A DNA stretch of 48,108 nucleotides from Marinagarivorans algicola (GCF_001292705.1 NZ_LGAK01000041.1:1-48108), one strand, 5' to 3'. Shown: positions 1-12,477, counted from the first letter of the stretch. Made by a program: numbers and translations. Notes: a model not told the origin generated them from the sequence alone.

Positions 1-891
1 AATTGCCCGCCTTTACAATCCGCGTGTGAGGGTGTCAATACCACACAAAAAAATGCTGCCTGGAATAATAAAAAGGTCACCGCTCATCACGCCATTATTC
101 CTACTGCACGACAGCTAAGCAGCCAAACACTCAGTGGTGACGAGGCCAAAGTCTACGAGCTTATTGCCCGCCAGTATTTGGCACAGTTTTACCCTGTACA
201 TAGCTTTGACGAAACCGCCGTCACCATTAAGATATTAACCGGTGACTTTTTGACTAAAGCTAAGCGTATTGTTGAAGAGGGGTGGAGGGCGCTCTACTCA
301 AAAGGCTCGCCGACAAGCGACAACAATACTCTGCCCCGTGAGCTGCCTGCGCTCAATAAAGGCGATACGACTTTTTGCAATACCGGCGAAGTTATCGAAA
401 AACAAACCAGCCCCCCTAAACCCTATACCGATGCCACCTTAATTGCGGCCATGACCGGCATTAATAAACACGTACAAGATGCCAGTATCCGTAAAATACT
501 AAAAGATACCGACGGCCTAGGCACCGAAGCGACACGAGCCGGTATTTTAGATTTATTAACCCAGCGCAATTTTATTGAGCGCAAAGGTAAAAACTTATGC
601 GCCACAGACGCCGGTAAAGCGCTCATTGCCAGCCTACCCAGCGAAGCCACAACACCCGATATGACCGCCCACTGGGAGTCATTATTGGATGCCATTTGCC
701 ATAAACAAGCTAACTACCAAGATTTTATGCAAAACCTAGAGCGCGTATTACCCGAGGTGATGAGCAAAGTAGAGGGCGAGCGCTTTAGAGGGTTAAAAAG
801 CACCCGCGCACCCTTTAAAAAACGCAAAAGGCCGCAGGGTAGTGCGAGCAAGCCAAGGCCAAAAAAAAGGAGCCTCAAGAGTTCCTCTTAA
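1..891 (+). CDS. topB: DNA topoisomerase III, C-terminal part (5' end outside window)
   Basis: The frame is open from the first base and ends with TAA at 889-891, giving 296 residues. Topoisomerase III is a type IA enzyme that relaxes and decatenates DNA through a transient 5'-phosphotyrosine. The visible part matches the E. coli TopB C-terminal half: KKVTAHHAIIPTAR near residues 27-40, the block TDATLIAAMTGI, DGLGTEATRAGI and TPDMTAHWES. The catalytic tyrosine lies upstream of this region in the family, so it is off the window. The last 35 or so residues are Lys/Arg-rich, a probable DNA-binding tail also seen in E. coli TopB. An internal TTG at 178 is not the real start because the homology continues upstream of it. 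The gene is convergent with the barrel-protein gene at 919, with only 27 bases between the stops and no terminator seen. Confidence 0.93.
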   Translation, partial: NCPPLQSACEGVNTTQKNAAWNNKKVTAHHAIIPTARQLSSQTLSGDEAKVYELIARQYLAQFYPVHSFDETAVTIKILTGDFLTKAKRIVEEGWRALYSKGSPTSDNNTLPRELPALNKGDTTFCNTGEVIEKQTSPPKPYTDATLIAAMTGINKHVQDASIRKILKDTDGLGTEATRAGILDLLTQRNFIERKGKNLCATDAGKALIASLPSEATTPDMTAHWESLLDAICHKQANYQDFMQNLERVLPEVMSKVEGERFRGLKSTRAPFKKRKRPQGSASKPRPKKRSLKSSS

Positions 892-918
892 CATCAATAA
901 ATGTTCACTACCTAAGAC

Positions 919-1785
919 TTAAAAAGCTTTTTGTAGCCTAAAGCCAATATAAGTGGTTTCTTGCTCAACCTCTGGCTGATCAATAGTACGGTTAAAAGTT
1001 GTGCCCTTAAGCTTAAAGGGTATATTAGTAGGTTTACTTTTATCCATATCCGCAAAACCAGACTCAACAACGAAACTTGCACGCCATGTTGACAAAAAAT
1101 CATAATGTATACGACCGTATAAATTTAAGGCGTATACCGCTCTAAGCTCAACAGTACCTTGATAATCATCAGTGCGCGCGCCCTCAGCACTTACAGTAAA
1201 ACCAATGACATCGTTTTCGCCTCTGACGGTACGGCTAATATTACCGCCTACATCCATGCTCAAACCATTCCAGCTAAATATCTCAGCCTCAAGAAGTGCA
1301 CCAAAATACCAATGAGTAAATTTTTCATCTAGACCTCCACCGGGTGAGCGTAGTGGATTAATTAGACGATTTTTTTGCTCATAACCCCCAAATACTGCCG
1401 CATAGGGCTTAATATAATCCATCTCAAACCAAGCGCCGTACTCTAGCTCTATGGTGTAAAGGTCATAATCGGTCGTTGATGAAAAGCGCTCACCAGCTGT
1501 ACCACCATTAATTTCACCGAAATAGTCAATGCTGCCTGAGGAGAAAGTAAAGTCTGCTTTAAATTTACTTCCCTTATCAGTGTAGGCGTAATCTAAACCA
1601 AAGGCACCAAGAGTACCTTCTTCTATTAGGGCCTCGCGCTTAACATCATCGTTATTAAGTAGATATTCGCGCCACGTAAAATCAGTACCACCACCGTGTA
1701 TACCTAGCTGGTGCTGCTGTGCATTTACCTCAATTGCAAATGAACCACTAAGCAATAGACCCAATAACCATTGAGCTTTAATCAT
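919..1785 (-). CDS. Predicted outer-membrane beta-barrel protein
   Basis: The protein has 288 residues. It begins with a classical signal peptide (hydrophobic core LLGLLLSGSFA, likely cleavage after EVNA). The mature part has alternating aromatic and polar strands such as YTIELEYGAWF and YGRIHYDFL, and it ends in a terminal phenylalanine (RLQKAF), the usual C-terminal signature of a BAM-inserted barrel. These are visible features; the substrate or function is unknown to me. The start is supported by a purine-rich GGGAGAAGG shortly before the ATG. It lies downstream of the lipoprotein at 1848-3032 on the same strand but behind a terminator, so it may have its own promoter or depend on read-through. 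It could be an outer-membrane porin-like or surface-scaffold protein. Confidence 0.75.
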   Translation of the reverse strand: MIKAQWLLGLLLSGSFAIEVNAQQHQLGIHGGGTDFTWREYLLNNDDVKREALIEEGTLGAFGLDYAYTDKGSKFKADFTFSSGSIDYFGEINGGTAGERFSSTTDYDLYTIELEYGAWFEMDYIKPYAAVFGGYEQKNRLINPLRSPGGGLDEKFTHWYFGALLEAEIFSWNGLSMDVGGNISRTVRGENDVIGFTVSAEGARTDDYQGTVELRAVYALNLYGRIHYDFLSTWRASFVVESGFADMDKSKPTNIPFKLKGTTFNRTIDQPEVEQETTYIGFRLQKAF

Positions 1786-1800
1786 TACCTTCTCCCACGC

Positions 1801-1828
1801 AAAAAAAAGCCCGCTCAGAGCGGGCCTT
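1801..1828 (-). terminator. Rho-independent terminator downstream of the lipoprotein gene
   Basis: On the minus strand a 7-bp stem GCCCGCT / AGCGGGC (1809-1825, 3-nt loop) is followed by eight T residues (1801-1808). It lies between the lipoprotein stop (1848) and the barrel-protein start (1785). Confidence 0.85.
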
Positions 1829-1847
1829 AATAATAGCAGAGTGTTAC

Positions 1848-3032
1848 TTATAGGGTAACATCACATGTATCATTATCTATTTCGTCCCAAGTACATTTAG
1901 CATCTTTTCGGGTGCCATCATCTTGTTGTAGGTCATAATTTAAGCCATCAGCATCAGCTGTTGCATAATGAGTATAGCCAGTGTTTTGATCGATAATGCC
2001 GATTCTACCACTTGTTGGGTAAATACCCTCAGCACTGCCGGCTGTTTTTTGCAAGGTACCATCGGTAAACAGGCGATAAGAGCCTACAGCCCCTGGAACA
2101 GTACTTGTGATATTCCCTTTTAACAGAACATCATAAGACTTAATTTCAATACCATCTGTCTCATCTAAACCAATCTGACCATCTGCGGTAAAGTCTAAAA
2201 CGTTATAGCCTTCTTTACTTCCTGTGTTAGTAGTAATATTACCGTAAATGTATGCCGTGTAATTACCTGCGTCAACATTATCGGTAGCCAGTGACAGATT
2301 AAAGCCACCCGATATAACATCTGGTTTTTTTGTTAAATCAGTCTGAACAAAATAATTGTCCATAGTGATTTTACCGGTTAACTCAAAGTCTTTGTTGTTG
2401 GCAGCTTCGCCGGCGATATTAGTTTCAGTCGCGAGTACAACAACAAAGCCACCATCTAATACACGAGGCTCACTACCAATGATCTTATTAGTGTCATCTT
2501 CATCGTAGGTGTGAACGGGCTCGTTACAAGTCCGGAAGCTCATATTTAAATTTGTTCTTAAATTACCGGTGGCAAGCTCTGCAAGACCTGAAAACTTAGG
2601 TGTGATTTTTTCCGTAGGGTTATCTTTATCGACAATATCGACCAATACGTCCATCTCAAAGTAGTTAGCCGCTTCAATATCAGAGCTTAAGGGGTATTTA
2701 GCCTCACCGCCACACAATGCGCCAACGTTAGTTTCAACACCAACGGGGGTTGCACCGCTAGCCAAATCACTGCCTAAAAGTTTACCTACAGAGGTATTAT
2801 CATCAGAGACAACGCTGATAGTATCAAAAACAACTGAACCAGTACCCATGATTTCTTCAATCACACCAGCCATAAGGTCAGCAATACCTTGTAATGTCGC
2901 TGTATCACTGTTGCTAACATTTTCACCGATATCCGGGTCGTTTAATGGGTTTTCATCAGATGCACCGCCACAAGAAGTAACTGTCAATGCAATTGCGGCC
3001 GCTAAAAGCCCGTTACGATAAGTTTTAATCAT
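1848..3032 (-). CDS. Putative lipoprotein of unknown function
   Basis: The protein has 394 residues from the chosen ATG at 3032, which follows a strong AGGAAGAGGA. An in-frame ATG at 3065 would add 11 charged residues before the signal peptide and is less likely. The N-terminus (MIKTYRNGLLAAAIALTVTSC) is a lipoprotein signal peptide with lipobox TVTSC, so the mature protein should be lipid-anchored in the envelope. The mature part is acidic, rich in Asp, Gly and Thr, and has repeated strand-like segments (for example FNLSLATDNVDAGNYTAYIYG), suggesting an all-beta fold. Six cysteines besides the lipidated one are possible disulfide partners. I do not recognise a family. The barrel protein at 919 lies next on the same strand, so the two may act together at the outer membrane, but a terminator separates them. 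Confidence 0.7.
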   Translation of the reverse strand: MIKTYRNGLLAAAIALTVTSCGGASDENPLNDPDIGENVSNSDTATLQGIADLMAGVIEEIMGTGSVVFDTISVVSDDNTSVGKLLGSDLASGATPVGVETNVGALCGGEAKYPLSSDIEAANYFEMDVLVDIVDKDNPTEKITPKFSGLAELATGNLRTNLNMSFRTCNEPVHTYDEDDTNKIIGSEPRVLDGGFVVVLATETNIAGEAANNKDFELTGKITMDNYFVQTDLTKKPDVISGGFNLSLATDNVDAGNYTAYIYGNITTNTGSKEGYNVLDFTADGQIGLDETDGIEIKSYDVLLKGNITSTVPGAVGSYRLFTDGTLQKTAGSAEGIYPTSGRIGIIDQNTGYTHYATADADGLNYDLQQDDGTRKDAKCTWDEIDNDTCDVTL

Positions 3033-3065
3033 TCCTCTTCCTCCGTGCTTTCTTTTAAGATGCAC

Positions 3066-3735
3066 ATTGAATTATTGTTACAACACAAGGTGAATGATGC
3101 ACGATTTATAGCGGTCTTGCTGAAAACCAGATCACATTGTGTAAAAAATGTTCGATTTTGGAGCTATTGCACCTCGAACTGTAATGCATGCTAAATATTG
3201 ACATTATATAGCGGTGCAAGCTCGTGCAGATTTAGCTGGTTGTTATTGTGCGCGAGATAGCGCCCCATAGCCACCCGTTAAAGCAGAAACCTGTCGCATT
3301 TTTGAACAAAAACCGCTCTAACTGCCAATCATCCACCCATTATCTCACGCGTTAGCCATCCTTAGCCTTCAGTTTAGCCTTATATAAATCTAACAACGGG
3401 TGAAAACTTAACAATTTTGCTAACTCCTAATATACCCAACAAGCTAATTTATAACGCTAAGCTAGGTATTTTAAGTCTAGTGGCGCCAGCCTGCCAATAA
3501 ATGTCGACAGATCTCAACCACATTGCGACTATTTACTCAGTCTACAATAACCAAAACCATCTAAAATCGTATGTTTTTAATCTTTTTAATCTAGATGTCA
3601 AGCAGCTGTTGAATAGGCTCGGCATAAACTCTATAATCCACGCGCTTTTGGATAGGCCAAAAAACAACCACATAGTTTATAGGTGATTGTGACTGGGCAA
3701 TATGTTTGTAAATGAGCTCCTTGAACGTAGGTGAT
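3066..3735. other. Intergenic region between the divergent lipoprotein gene and the atp operon
   Basis: About 670 bases have no convincing gene. A 61-codon plus-strand frame at 3501-3686 has no ribosome-binding site or recognisable product. The region must hold the promoter for the minus-strand lipoprotein gene and the promoter of the atp operon; only the latter is clear (3609-3637). An octamer, atagcggt, occurs twice in the left part. I see nothing else. Confidence 0.5.
3609..3637 (+). promoter_or_regulatory. Candidate sigma-70 promoter of the atp operon
   Basis: TTGAAT (3609-3614) and a perfect TATAAT (3632-3637) are separated by 17 bases, the optimal spacing. A start near 3644 would give an untranslated leader of about 95 bases before atpI. 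No gene lies between it and atpI. Confidence 0.6.
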
Positions 3736-3737
3736 AT

Positions 3738-4130
3738 GTGCTACAAAGCCCGCAGGTTTTAGTCTTATTAGGCCATGGAGTGAGTTTATGTATTGTAGTC
3801 TTGCTAGCGACTGCTTATGGCGCACTATTTACGTCATCAGCGTGGCTTATTGCTCAATCTGCTTTTTGGGGTGGGTTGGTTTTTAGTCTACCGACATTGT
3901 ATTTTACGCTCTATGCTTTTCGATATAGTAAAGCAGGGCAGGCTGCCTTAATGACACAGTCATTTTATAGGGGCCAAGCTGGCAAGTTTTCGCTGGTAGC
4001 TATGGGCTTTGCCCTAGTGTTTGCGTTTGGCACTACACTTGCCATTCCTATTGTATTTGTTAGTTTTTGCTTGATGATTCCCGCCCACATTGTGGCTGCG
4101 ACGTTCATTGGCAAAAATGACAGTCGTTAA
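3738..4130 (+). CDS. atpI: ATP synthase subunit I (AtpI)
   Basis: The protein has 130 residues and about four hydrophobic segments, the usual size and layout of AtpI. AtpI is a small inner-membrane protein at the head of atp operons that helps assembly or stability of the c-ring. The start is GTG at 3738: the preceding in-frame codon region contains TGA at 3732, so it cannot begin further upstream, and AGGTG lies close before it. It is the first gene of the operon, 76 bases before atpB. The sequence is poorly conserved in this family, so the name rests on position, length and hydropathy. Confidence 0.85.
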   Translation: MLQSPQVLVLLGHGVSLCIVVLLATAYGALFTSSAWLIAQSAFWGGLVFSLPTLYFTLYAFRYSKAGQAALMTQSFYRGQAGKFSLVAMGFALVFAFGTTLAIPIVFVSFCLMIPAHIVAATFIGKNDSR

Positions 4131-4184
4131 GGCCGTTATGTGAGATAGCTCGCAACCTAAGACCTTTGCGTTAACATTTTTTTA

Positions 4185-5121
<937 letters not shown>

Positions 5122-5128
5122 TTTTGAT

Positions 5129-5443
<315 letters not shown>

Positions 5444-5493
5444 TTGTTGGCAAAAACTGACTTTTTCAACAAATTAACGCAAGAGGTGTTGGT

Positions 5494-5964
5494 GTGAATA
5501 TCAACCTAACGCTAATCGGTCAATCTATAACCTTTTTGTTTTTTGTGCTGTTTTGCATGAAAGCCGTTTGGCCTGCACTGTTAAGTGTAATGCAAGCGCG
5601 TGAACAAAAAATTGCCAAGGGTTTGGAAAACGCCGAAAAAGCCGATAAAGATTTAGAGTTAGCAAAGCAAGAAGCTGGCAAGAAGCTTACTGAAGCAAAA
5701 AGTCAAGCAGCAACACTTGTTGAGCAAGCGAATAAACGCGCAAGCCAAATCGTAGACGAAGCGAAAGCTCAAGCGCAAATGGAAGCTGAGCGTATCAAAA
5801 CTGCAGCGCAAGCTGAAGTTGATCGCCAGGTAAGCCAAGCGCGCGAAGAGCTTCGTGGCCAAGTATCTGCCTTAGCGATTGCCGGTGCCGAGAAAATTCT
5901 TGGTGCCAGTGTTGATGCTAATGTACACAACGCCATGCTAGATAAACTAGCCGCAGAGCTATAA
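5494..5964 (+). CDS. atpF: F0F1 ATP synthase subunit b
   Basis: Subunit b is the peripheral stalk that holds the F1 head against rotation. The protein has 156 residues, the same length as E. coli AtpF. One N-terminal transmembrane helix ([18 protein letters not shown]) is followed by a long charged alanine-rich coiled coil and a C-terminal segment ([15 protein letters not shown]) that docks on subunit delta. The start is GTG at 5494 behind AGAGG at 5482-5486; the family's usual N-terminus MNxNLTLIGQ confirms it. Twelve bases separate it from atpH. Confidence 0.97.
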   Translation: MNINLTLIGQSITFLFFVLFCMKAVWPALLSVMQAREQKIAKGLENAEKADKDLELAKQEAGKKLTEAKSQAATLVEQANKRASQIVDEAKAQAQMEAERIKTAAQAEVDRQVSQAREELRGQVSALAIAGAEKILGASVDANVHNAMLDKLAAEL

Positions 5965-5976
5965 GCGGAGACTGTT

Positions 5977-6513
5977 ATGGCAGAACTAACCACGCTCGCA
6001 CGACCTTACGCGCGCGCTGCTTTTGAATCTGCTTATGCTGATAGCCAACTCAATGAGTGGGCTCATGCATTAGCAATTGCAGCAGCCGTATCGAGTGAGT
6101 CAAAGGTTAAGCAACTGCTAGCAGCACCCGGCCTAACGGCAGCGCAAAAAAGCGCTGCTTTTGCCGATGTCTGCGGTAGCGAGCTTAGCGACAAGATTAA
6201 AAACTTTGTTAGTGTCCTCGCCGATAATAAGCGCTTGGCTTTATTGCCATTTATCGAAACCCTATTTGCCGACTTAAAAGCTCAATTCGAAAAAGCCATT
6301 AACATTAATGTGACTACTGCCTTTGAAATATCGGCAGAGTCACAGGCACAGTTAGTGATTGCTTTCACGAAGAAGCTCGACCGAGTCGTGACTCTCGAAA
6401 GCACTATCGACGAGAGCCTGATAGGTGGCGCTATTATTCGCGCGGGTGATACCGTAATCGATGGTTCAGTCAGAGGTCGTTTGGCCAAAATGACTGACGC
6501 CATGAACTCATAA
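5977..6513 (+). CDS. atpH: F0F1 ATP synthase subunit delta
   Basis: Subunit delta joins the b stalk to the top of F1. The protein has 178 residues (E. coli 177). It has the typical N-terminal helical domain beginning [14 protein letters not shown] and the C-terminal signature [29 protein letters not shown] element precedes the ATG. It is in the operon between atpF (12-base gap) and atpA (42-base gap). The gap to atpA can form a weak 6-bp hairpin (TCCTAA / TTAGGA). Confidence 0.97.
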   Translation: MAELTTLARPYARAAFESAYADSQLNEWAHALAIAAAVSSESKVKQLLAAPGLTAAQKSAAFADVCGSELSDKIKNFVSVLADNKRLALLPFIETLFADLKAQFEKAININVTTAFEISAESQAQLVIAFTKKLDRVVTLESTIDESLIGGAIIRAGDTVIDGSVRGRLAKMTDAMNS

Positions 6514-6555
6514 CCTGAACTCCTAAGCAAACGCATTAGGACTGAGGAATAGAGA

Positions 6556-8100
6556 ATGCAGCAGCTGAATCCTTCTGAAATCAGTGAAATTATTAAGCAA
6601 CGTATTGACAGTTTAGACGTTGCAACCACCGCACAGAACGAAGGCACTATTGTGTCTGTTACTGACGGTATTATCCGCATTCACGGTCTTGCCGACGCTA
6701 TGTACGGCGAAATGATCGAATTTGAAGGCGGCATTTTTGGTATTGCCTTAAACCTTGAGCGCGACAGTGTTGGCGCTGTTGTACTGGGTGACTATAAAGG
6801 CGTAGCCGAAGGTCAAACCTGTAAGTGTACTGGCCGCATTTTGGAAGTACCTGTTGGTGAAGAACTATTAGGTCGTGTTGTCGACGCTTTGGGTATTCCC
6901 ATTGACGGTAAAGGTCCTATTAACAGCGGCAAAACTGACGCAATCGAAAAAATTGCACCTGGTGTTATTGCTCGTCAATCGGTTGATCAACCTGTTCAAC
7001 TTGGCCTTAAAGCTATTGATGCCATGGTACCTGTCGGTCGCGGTCAGCGTGAGTTGATTATTGGTGACCGCCAAACCGGTAAAACCGCTGTAGCGGTTGA
7101 TGCTATCATCAACCAAAAAGGCACCGGCATTAAATGTATTTACGTTGCCATTGGTCAAAAAGCTTCTTCTGTTGCAGCCGTTGTGCGCAAATTAGAAGAG
7201 CACGGCGCAATGGATCACACCATTGTTGTTGCTGCAACAGCTTCTGACCCAGCCGCTATGCAATTTTTGGCTCCGTTTGCGGGTTGCACCATGGGCGAAT
7301 ACTTTCGTGACCGTGGCGAAGATGCTTTGATTATTTATGATGATTTGACCAAGCAAGCTTGGGCTTACCGTCAAATTTCATTGCTTCTTAAGCGCCCACC
7401 AGGCCGTGAAGCTTACCCCGGTGATGTTTTCTATTTGCACTCACGTTTACTCGAGCGCGCCTCACGTGTTAATGCAAACTACGTTGCCCAGCTTACTGAC
7501 GGTCAAGTGACCGGTAAAACGGGTTCTTTAACCGCCTTACCTATCATTGAAACGCAAGCAGGCGATGTTTCTGCCTTCGTTCCGACTAACGTGATTTCGA
7601 TCACTGATGGTCAGATTTTCTTAGAGACCAACCTTTTCAATGCCGGCATCCGTCCAGCAATGAACGCCGGCATTTCGGTATCGCGTGTAGGTGGTTCTGC
7701 GCAAACTAAAGTGATTAAAAAGCTATCAGGCGGTATTCGTACTGCATTAGCTCAATATCGCGAATTAGCGGCGTTCTCTCAGTTTGCATCTGACCTCGAC
7801 GAAGCAACGAAAGCGCAATTGGAGCACGGTCAGCGTGTTACCGAATTGATGAAGCAAAAGCAGTACTCACCACAATCTATTGGTGAAATGGCTGTTGTAC
7901 TTTATGCCGCTAACGAAGGCTTTTTGAAAGACGTTAACGTTGAGAAAATTGGCGACTTCGAATCTGCATTGTTAGCCTACTTTAACTCTGAATGCGCCGA
8001 GCTGATGAATACTATCAACAGCACCGGTGGTTATAACGACGAGATAGCACAAGGCATAAAGCAAGGCTTAGAAACATTCAAAGCAACGCAGACTTGGTAA
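6556..8100 (+). CDS. atpA: F0F1 ATP synthase subunit alpha
   Basis: Alpha is the regulatory nucleotide-binding subunit of the F1 hexamer. The protein has 514 residues (E. coli 513). The Walker A motif GDRQTGKT is at residues 170-177, the Walker B strand is [13 protein letters not shown], and the ATP synthase alpha/beta signature [22 protein letters not shown] is complete. The ATG follows GAGGAA and the N-terminus [17 protein letters not shown] is typical. No unusual residues were noticed. Confidence 0.98.
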   Translation: MQQLNPSEISEIIKQRIDSLDVATTAQNEGTIVSVTDGIIRIHGLADAMYGEMIEFEGGIFGIALNLERDSVGAVVLGDYKGVAEGQTCKCTGRILEVPVGEELLGRVVDALGIPIDGKGPINSGKTDAIEKIAPGVIARQSVDQPVQLGLKAIDAMVPVGRGQRELIIGDRQTGKTAVAVDAIINQKGTGIKCIYVAIGQKASSVAAVVRKLEEHGAMDHTIVVAATASDPAAMQFLAPFAGCTMGEYFRDRGEDALIIYDDLTKQAWAYRQISLLLKRPPGREAYPGDVFYLHSRLLERASRVNANYVAQLTDGQVTGKTGSLTALPIIETQAGDVSAFVPTNVISITDGQIFLETNLFNAGIRPAMNAGISVSRVGGSAQTKVIKKLSGGIRTALAQYRELAAFSQFASDLDEATKAQLEHGQRVTELMKQKQYSPQSIGEMAVVLYAANEGFLKDVNVEKIGDFESALLAYFNSECAELMNTINSTGGYNDEIAQGIKQGLETFKATQTW

Positions 8101-8109
8101 ATCCTTTTT

Positions 8110-8133
8110 GGGAGTACGTTTTGGCGTACTCCC
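8110..8133 (+). promoter_or_regulatory. Intercistronic hairpin between atpA and atpG
   Basis: A perfect 9-bp stem GGGAGTACG / CGTACTCCC with a 6-nt loop starts nine bases after the atpA stop. No T-run follows, so it looks like an mRNA stability or processing element rather than a terminator. Confidence 0.7.
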
Positions 8134-8151
8134 TAAACTGCGAGAGATAAT

Positions 8152-9012
8152 ATGGCTAGCGGAAAAGAGATACGTACCCAGATTGGGAGTATTACCAATA
8201 CGCAAAAAATTACGAATGCTATGCAAATGGTAGCAGCAAGTAAAATGCGTAAAGCACAAGACCGCATGCAAAAAGGCAAGTCCTATGCGCAGCGCATGCG
8301 TAGCGTAGTAGGCCACATCGCCAATGCAAACCTTGAATACAAACACATTTACCTACAAGAGCGTGATGTAAAACGTGTAGGCTACATTGTGGTTTCTAGT
8401 GACCGTGGTTTGTGTGGTGGTTTGAACATTAACATCTTCAAAAAAGCCGTTGCCAGCAGTAAAGAGTGGGCAGATAAAGGCGTACAATCAGATTTTTGCT
8501 TGATTGGCGCTAAAGCATCGGCCTTCTTTAAAAGTGTTGGTGGCAATGTGGTTGCCTCGGTACGTGATATTGGTGAAGACCCCAGCTTAGAGCATCTTAT
8601 TGGTAGCATCAAAGTGATGCTCGATGCCTTTAGCACCGGCAAAATCGATAAGTTGTACTTATTGAGCAATGAATTTGTTAACACAATGACACAAGCGCCT
8701 TCGGTTGAGCAGCTATTACCGCTTGAACCCGAAGACGATAATAAATTAAAGCACGCATGGGATTATGTCTATGAGCCAGACGCTCAAACATTATTAGACG
8801 GTATCCTTGTTCGTTACATAGAAAGCCAAGTTTACCAAGCAGTCGTTGAAAACTGCGCGTGTGAGCAAGCAGCGCGAATGGTGGCCATGAAAGCCGCTAC
8901 CGACAATGCGGGTGACTTAATTGACGATTTGAAGTTGGTGTATAACAAGGCGCGTCAAGCGGCGATTACACAAGAGCTTTCAGAAATTGTAAGTGGTGCA
9001 TCGGCGGTTTAA
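8152..9012 (+). CDS. atpG: F0F1 ATP synthase subunit gamma
   Basis: Gamma is the central rotor shaft. The protein has 286 residues (E. coli 287). The N-terminal helix ([31 protein letters not shown]) and the C-terminal helix ([35 protein letters not shown]) form the coiled coil; both are intact. A GAGAG element precedes the ATG. The gene is the sixth F1Fo structural gene in the standard order (B-E-F-H-A-G-D-C). Confidence 0.98.
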   Translation: MASGKEIRTQIGSITNTQKITNAMQMVAASKMRKAQDRMQKGKSYAQRMRSVVGHIANANLEYKHIYLQERDVKRVGYIVVSSDRGLCGGLNINIFKKAVASSKEWADKGVQSDFCLIGAKASAFFKSVGGNVVASVRDIGEDPSLEHLIGSIKVMLDAFSTGKIDKLYLLSNEFVNTMTQAPSVEQLLPLEPEDDNKLKHAWDYVYEPDAQTLLDGILVRYIESQVYQAVVENCACEQAARMVAMKAATDNAGDLIDDLKLVYNKARQAAITQELSEIVSGASAV

Positions 9013-9077
9013 GCCTTTTTAGGTTTAAACCCCCGCATCAAACGAACGTGTTTTAGCTTTAAAAAAATTAAATTTAG

Positions 9078-10490
<1,413 letters not shown>

Positions 10491-10539
10491 GTCGCGCGTT
10501 TTTAAAACACAACTGACTTAAATTGACGGGGAATTAATT

Positions 10540-10965
10540 ATGGCAATGACGTTTCATTGCGACATTGTAAGCGCTGAAGATTCGCTCTTCAGCGGCCTTG
10601 TTGAACTACTGGTTGCCAGTGCTTCAGACGGTGATTTGGGTGTGTACTACGGTCATGCCCCATTGCTTACGTCGCTCAAACCCGGCCCCATCCGTGTTAA
10701 AAAACAAAATGGCGAAGAAGAAGTTTACTATATCAATAGTGGCTTCTTAGAAGTTCAACCTCATGCAGTGACTGTCTTGGCTGATACGGCCTTGCGCGCT
10801 GGTGATATGGACGAGGCCAAGGCCTTAGAAGCGCAAAAACTCGCAGAGCAAGAGTTAAGCAATCAAAGCGGCGAGATCAACTACTCGCGTGCTGCGATTC
10901 AACTAGCAGAAGCTTCTGCGCAATTGCGTACTTTACAAGCTATTCGTAAAAACACCGGAAAGTAG
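10540..10965 (+). CDS. atpC: F0F1 ATP synthase subunit epsilon
   Basis: Epsilon is the rotor foot and inhibitor of ATP hydrolysis. The protein has 141 residues (E. coli 139). It has the N-terminal beta-sandwich ([54 protein letters not shown]) and a C-terminal helical hairpin ending RTLQAIRKN. The ATG follows GGGGAA. It is the last gene of the operon; a strong terminator lies 22 bases after the stop. Confidence 0.97.
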   Translation: MAMTFHCDIVSAEDSLFSGLVELLVASASDGDLGVYYGHAPLLTSLKPGPIRVKKQNGEEEVYYINSGFLEVQPHAVTVLADTALRAGDMDEAKALEAQKLAEQELSNQSGEINYSRAAIQLAEASAQLRTLQAIRKNTGK

Positions 10966-10987
10966 GCTCGGCATTTTAAATACTATA

Positions 10988-11016
10988 CAAAAGGGTAGCT
11001 TCGGCTACCCTTTTTT
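10988..11016 (+). terminator. Rho-independent terminator of the atp operon
   Basis: The 7-bp stem GGGTAGC / GCTACCC (10993-11010) is closed by a stable TTCG tetraloop, extended by A-T pairs, and followed by TTTTTT (11011-11016). Confidence 0.93.
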
Positions 11017-11098
11017 GTATCAGTACATTAAGTCACTGCATTTTTCCTATAAACCCAATCTCGATACACTCTATTTACGCCTTTTTGAGGGAATGCAC

Positions 11099-12463
11099 AT
11101 GTTAGAAGTTGTGATCTTAGCAGCCGGTAAAGGCTCTCGTATGAAATCAGCTGTCCCCAAAGTTATGCACAGCTTAGCCGGAAAACCCTTTTTACAGCAT
11201 GTTGTAGACAAAGCCCGCGCTATGGCACCTAAGACCATACATTTGGTTGTAGGTCATGGTGCAACTATCGTTAATCAACACTTTAATCAAAAAGATATCC
11301 ACAGCGTTGTGCAAGCCCAACAATTGGGCACCGGCCACGCTGTCGCACAAACATTAGAACACCTAGCTGATAGCAGTGTTGTGCTCATTCTTTATGGTGA
11401 TGTTCCCCTTATTCAGCAAGCTACACTCGAGTCACTGACGGCCCTTGTCAGTGCCGATAGCATGGGCTTACTGACCGTAACTTTACCCAACCCTACAGGC
11501 TACGGTCGCATCGTGCGCAATCACGGTGCAGTCACATCCATTGTTGAGCAAAAAGATGCCACTGACGCACAGCTTGCCATTGGCGAAGTGAATACAGGCG
11601 TCATGGCGGTTAATGCTGCGCATTTAAAACAATGGCTGCCTCAACTCACCAGCAATAATGCTCAAGGTGAGCTTTACCTGACTGATATCATTGCTATGGC
11701 CTCCGAGCAAAAAGTTGCCATTCATACGGCGCAGCCAGCCCATACTTGGGAAGTACTAGGCGTCAATAACCGCCAACAACAGGCCGAGCTAGAGCGCATC
11801 TACCAAGGTGAGCTCGCGAAACAATTAATGGAGCAAGGTGTAACACTACTTGATCCGGCACGCTTTGACTGTCGTGGTCGCTTAACGTGTGGCGATGATT
11901 GTGTGATTGATATCAACTGTGTCATCGAAGGTGATGTGGTTTTGGGTAACGGCGTTGAAATTGGCCCTAACTGCGTCATCAAAAATACGACTATTGGCGA
12001 TTATACAATCATTAAAGCCAACTGTATTTTAGAAGACTCTACATTACACGCAAACTGCGATATAGGCCCTTTTGCACGTTTACGCCCAGGCACCGAGCTG
12101 GCCGATAAAGCAAAAATTGGCAACTTTGTAGAAACCAAAAACGCGCTTATCGGCAAGGGCAGCAAAGTTAACCATTTAAGCTATGTAGGCGATGCGCAAC
12201 TTGGTGAAAGTGTGAATGTCGGGGCAGGTACAATTACCTGTAACTACGACGGCGCGAATAAACACCAGACTCTCATTGGCGATAACGTCTTTGTTGGCTC
12301 GAATACCGCATTAGTGGCGCCCGTTAGTGTTGCCAGCGGCGCAACTATCGCAGCAGGCTCTATTATCACGAAACCCGTGAACGCTGATGAACTCGTTATT
12401 GCCCGCGCCAAACAAAAAGCCATTACAGGCTGGCAGCGTCCCGTCAAAAAACCAAAAGCGTAA
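11099..12463 (+). CDS. glmU: Bifunctional UDP-N-acetylglucosamine pyrophosphorylase / glucosamine-1-phosphate acetyltransferase
   Basis: GlmU acetylates glucosamine-1-phosphate and then transfers UMP to give UDP-GlcNAc, the precursor of peptidoglycan and LPS. The protein has 454 residues (E. coli 456). The N-terminal uridylyltransferase begins LEVVILAAGKGSRMKSAVPK; the C-terminal half is a left-handed beta-helix of hexapeptide repeats with the acetyltransferase residues in FARLRPGTEL, NFVETKNA and NHLSYVGDA. The ATG at 11099 has GAGG eight bases upstream. The frame is open back to 11015, but that would start inside the atp terminator. Position next to atpC is conserved in gammaproteobacteria. 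It needs its own promoter in the 80 bases after the terminator. Confidence 0.97.
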   Translation: MLEVVILAAGKGSRMKSAVPKVMHSLAGKPFLQHVVDKARAMAPKTIHLVVGHGATIVNQHFNQKDIHSVVQAQQLGTGHAVAQTLEHLADSSVVLILYGDVPLIQQATLESLTALVSADSMGLLTVTLPNPTGYGRIVRNHGAVTSIVEQKDATDAQLAIGEVNTGVMAVNAAHLKQWLPQLTSNNAQGELYLTDIIAMASEQKVAIHTAQPAHTWEVLGVNNRQQQAELERIYQGELAKQLMEQGVTLLDPARFDCRGRLTCGDDCVIDINCVIEGDVVLGNGVEIGPNCVIKNTTIGDYTIIKANCILEDSTLHANCDIGPFARLRPGTELADKAKIGNFVETKNALIGKGSKVNHLSYVGDAQLGESVNVGAGTITCNYDGANKHQTLIGDNVFVGSNTALVAPVSVASGATIAAGSIITKPVNADELVIARAKQKAITGWQRPVKKPKA

Positions 12464-12477
12464 GACTTTATAGGTAA

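Noticed and set aside
3199-3230. TTGACA at 3199 as an atp promoter -35
   Set aside because: No acceptable -10 element at 16-18 bases; the pair at 3609/3632 fits far better.
3501-3686. 61-codon plus-strand frame upstream of atpI
   Set aside because: No ribosome-binding site and no recognisable product; the -35 and -10 elements of the atp promoter candidate lie inside it.
11015-11098. Upstream extension of GlmU
   Set aside because: It would begin inside the atp terminator and precede the highly conserved N-terminus by 28 residues.
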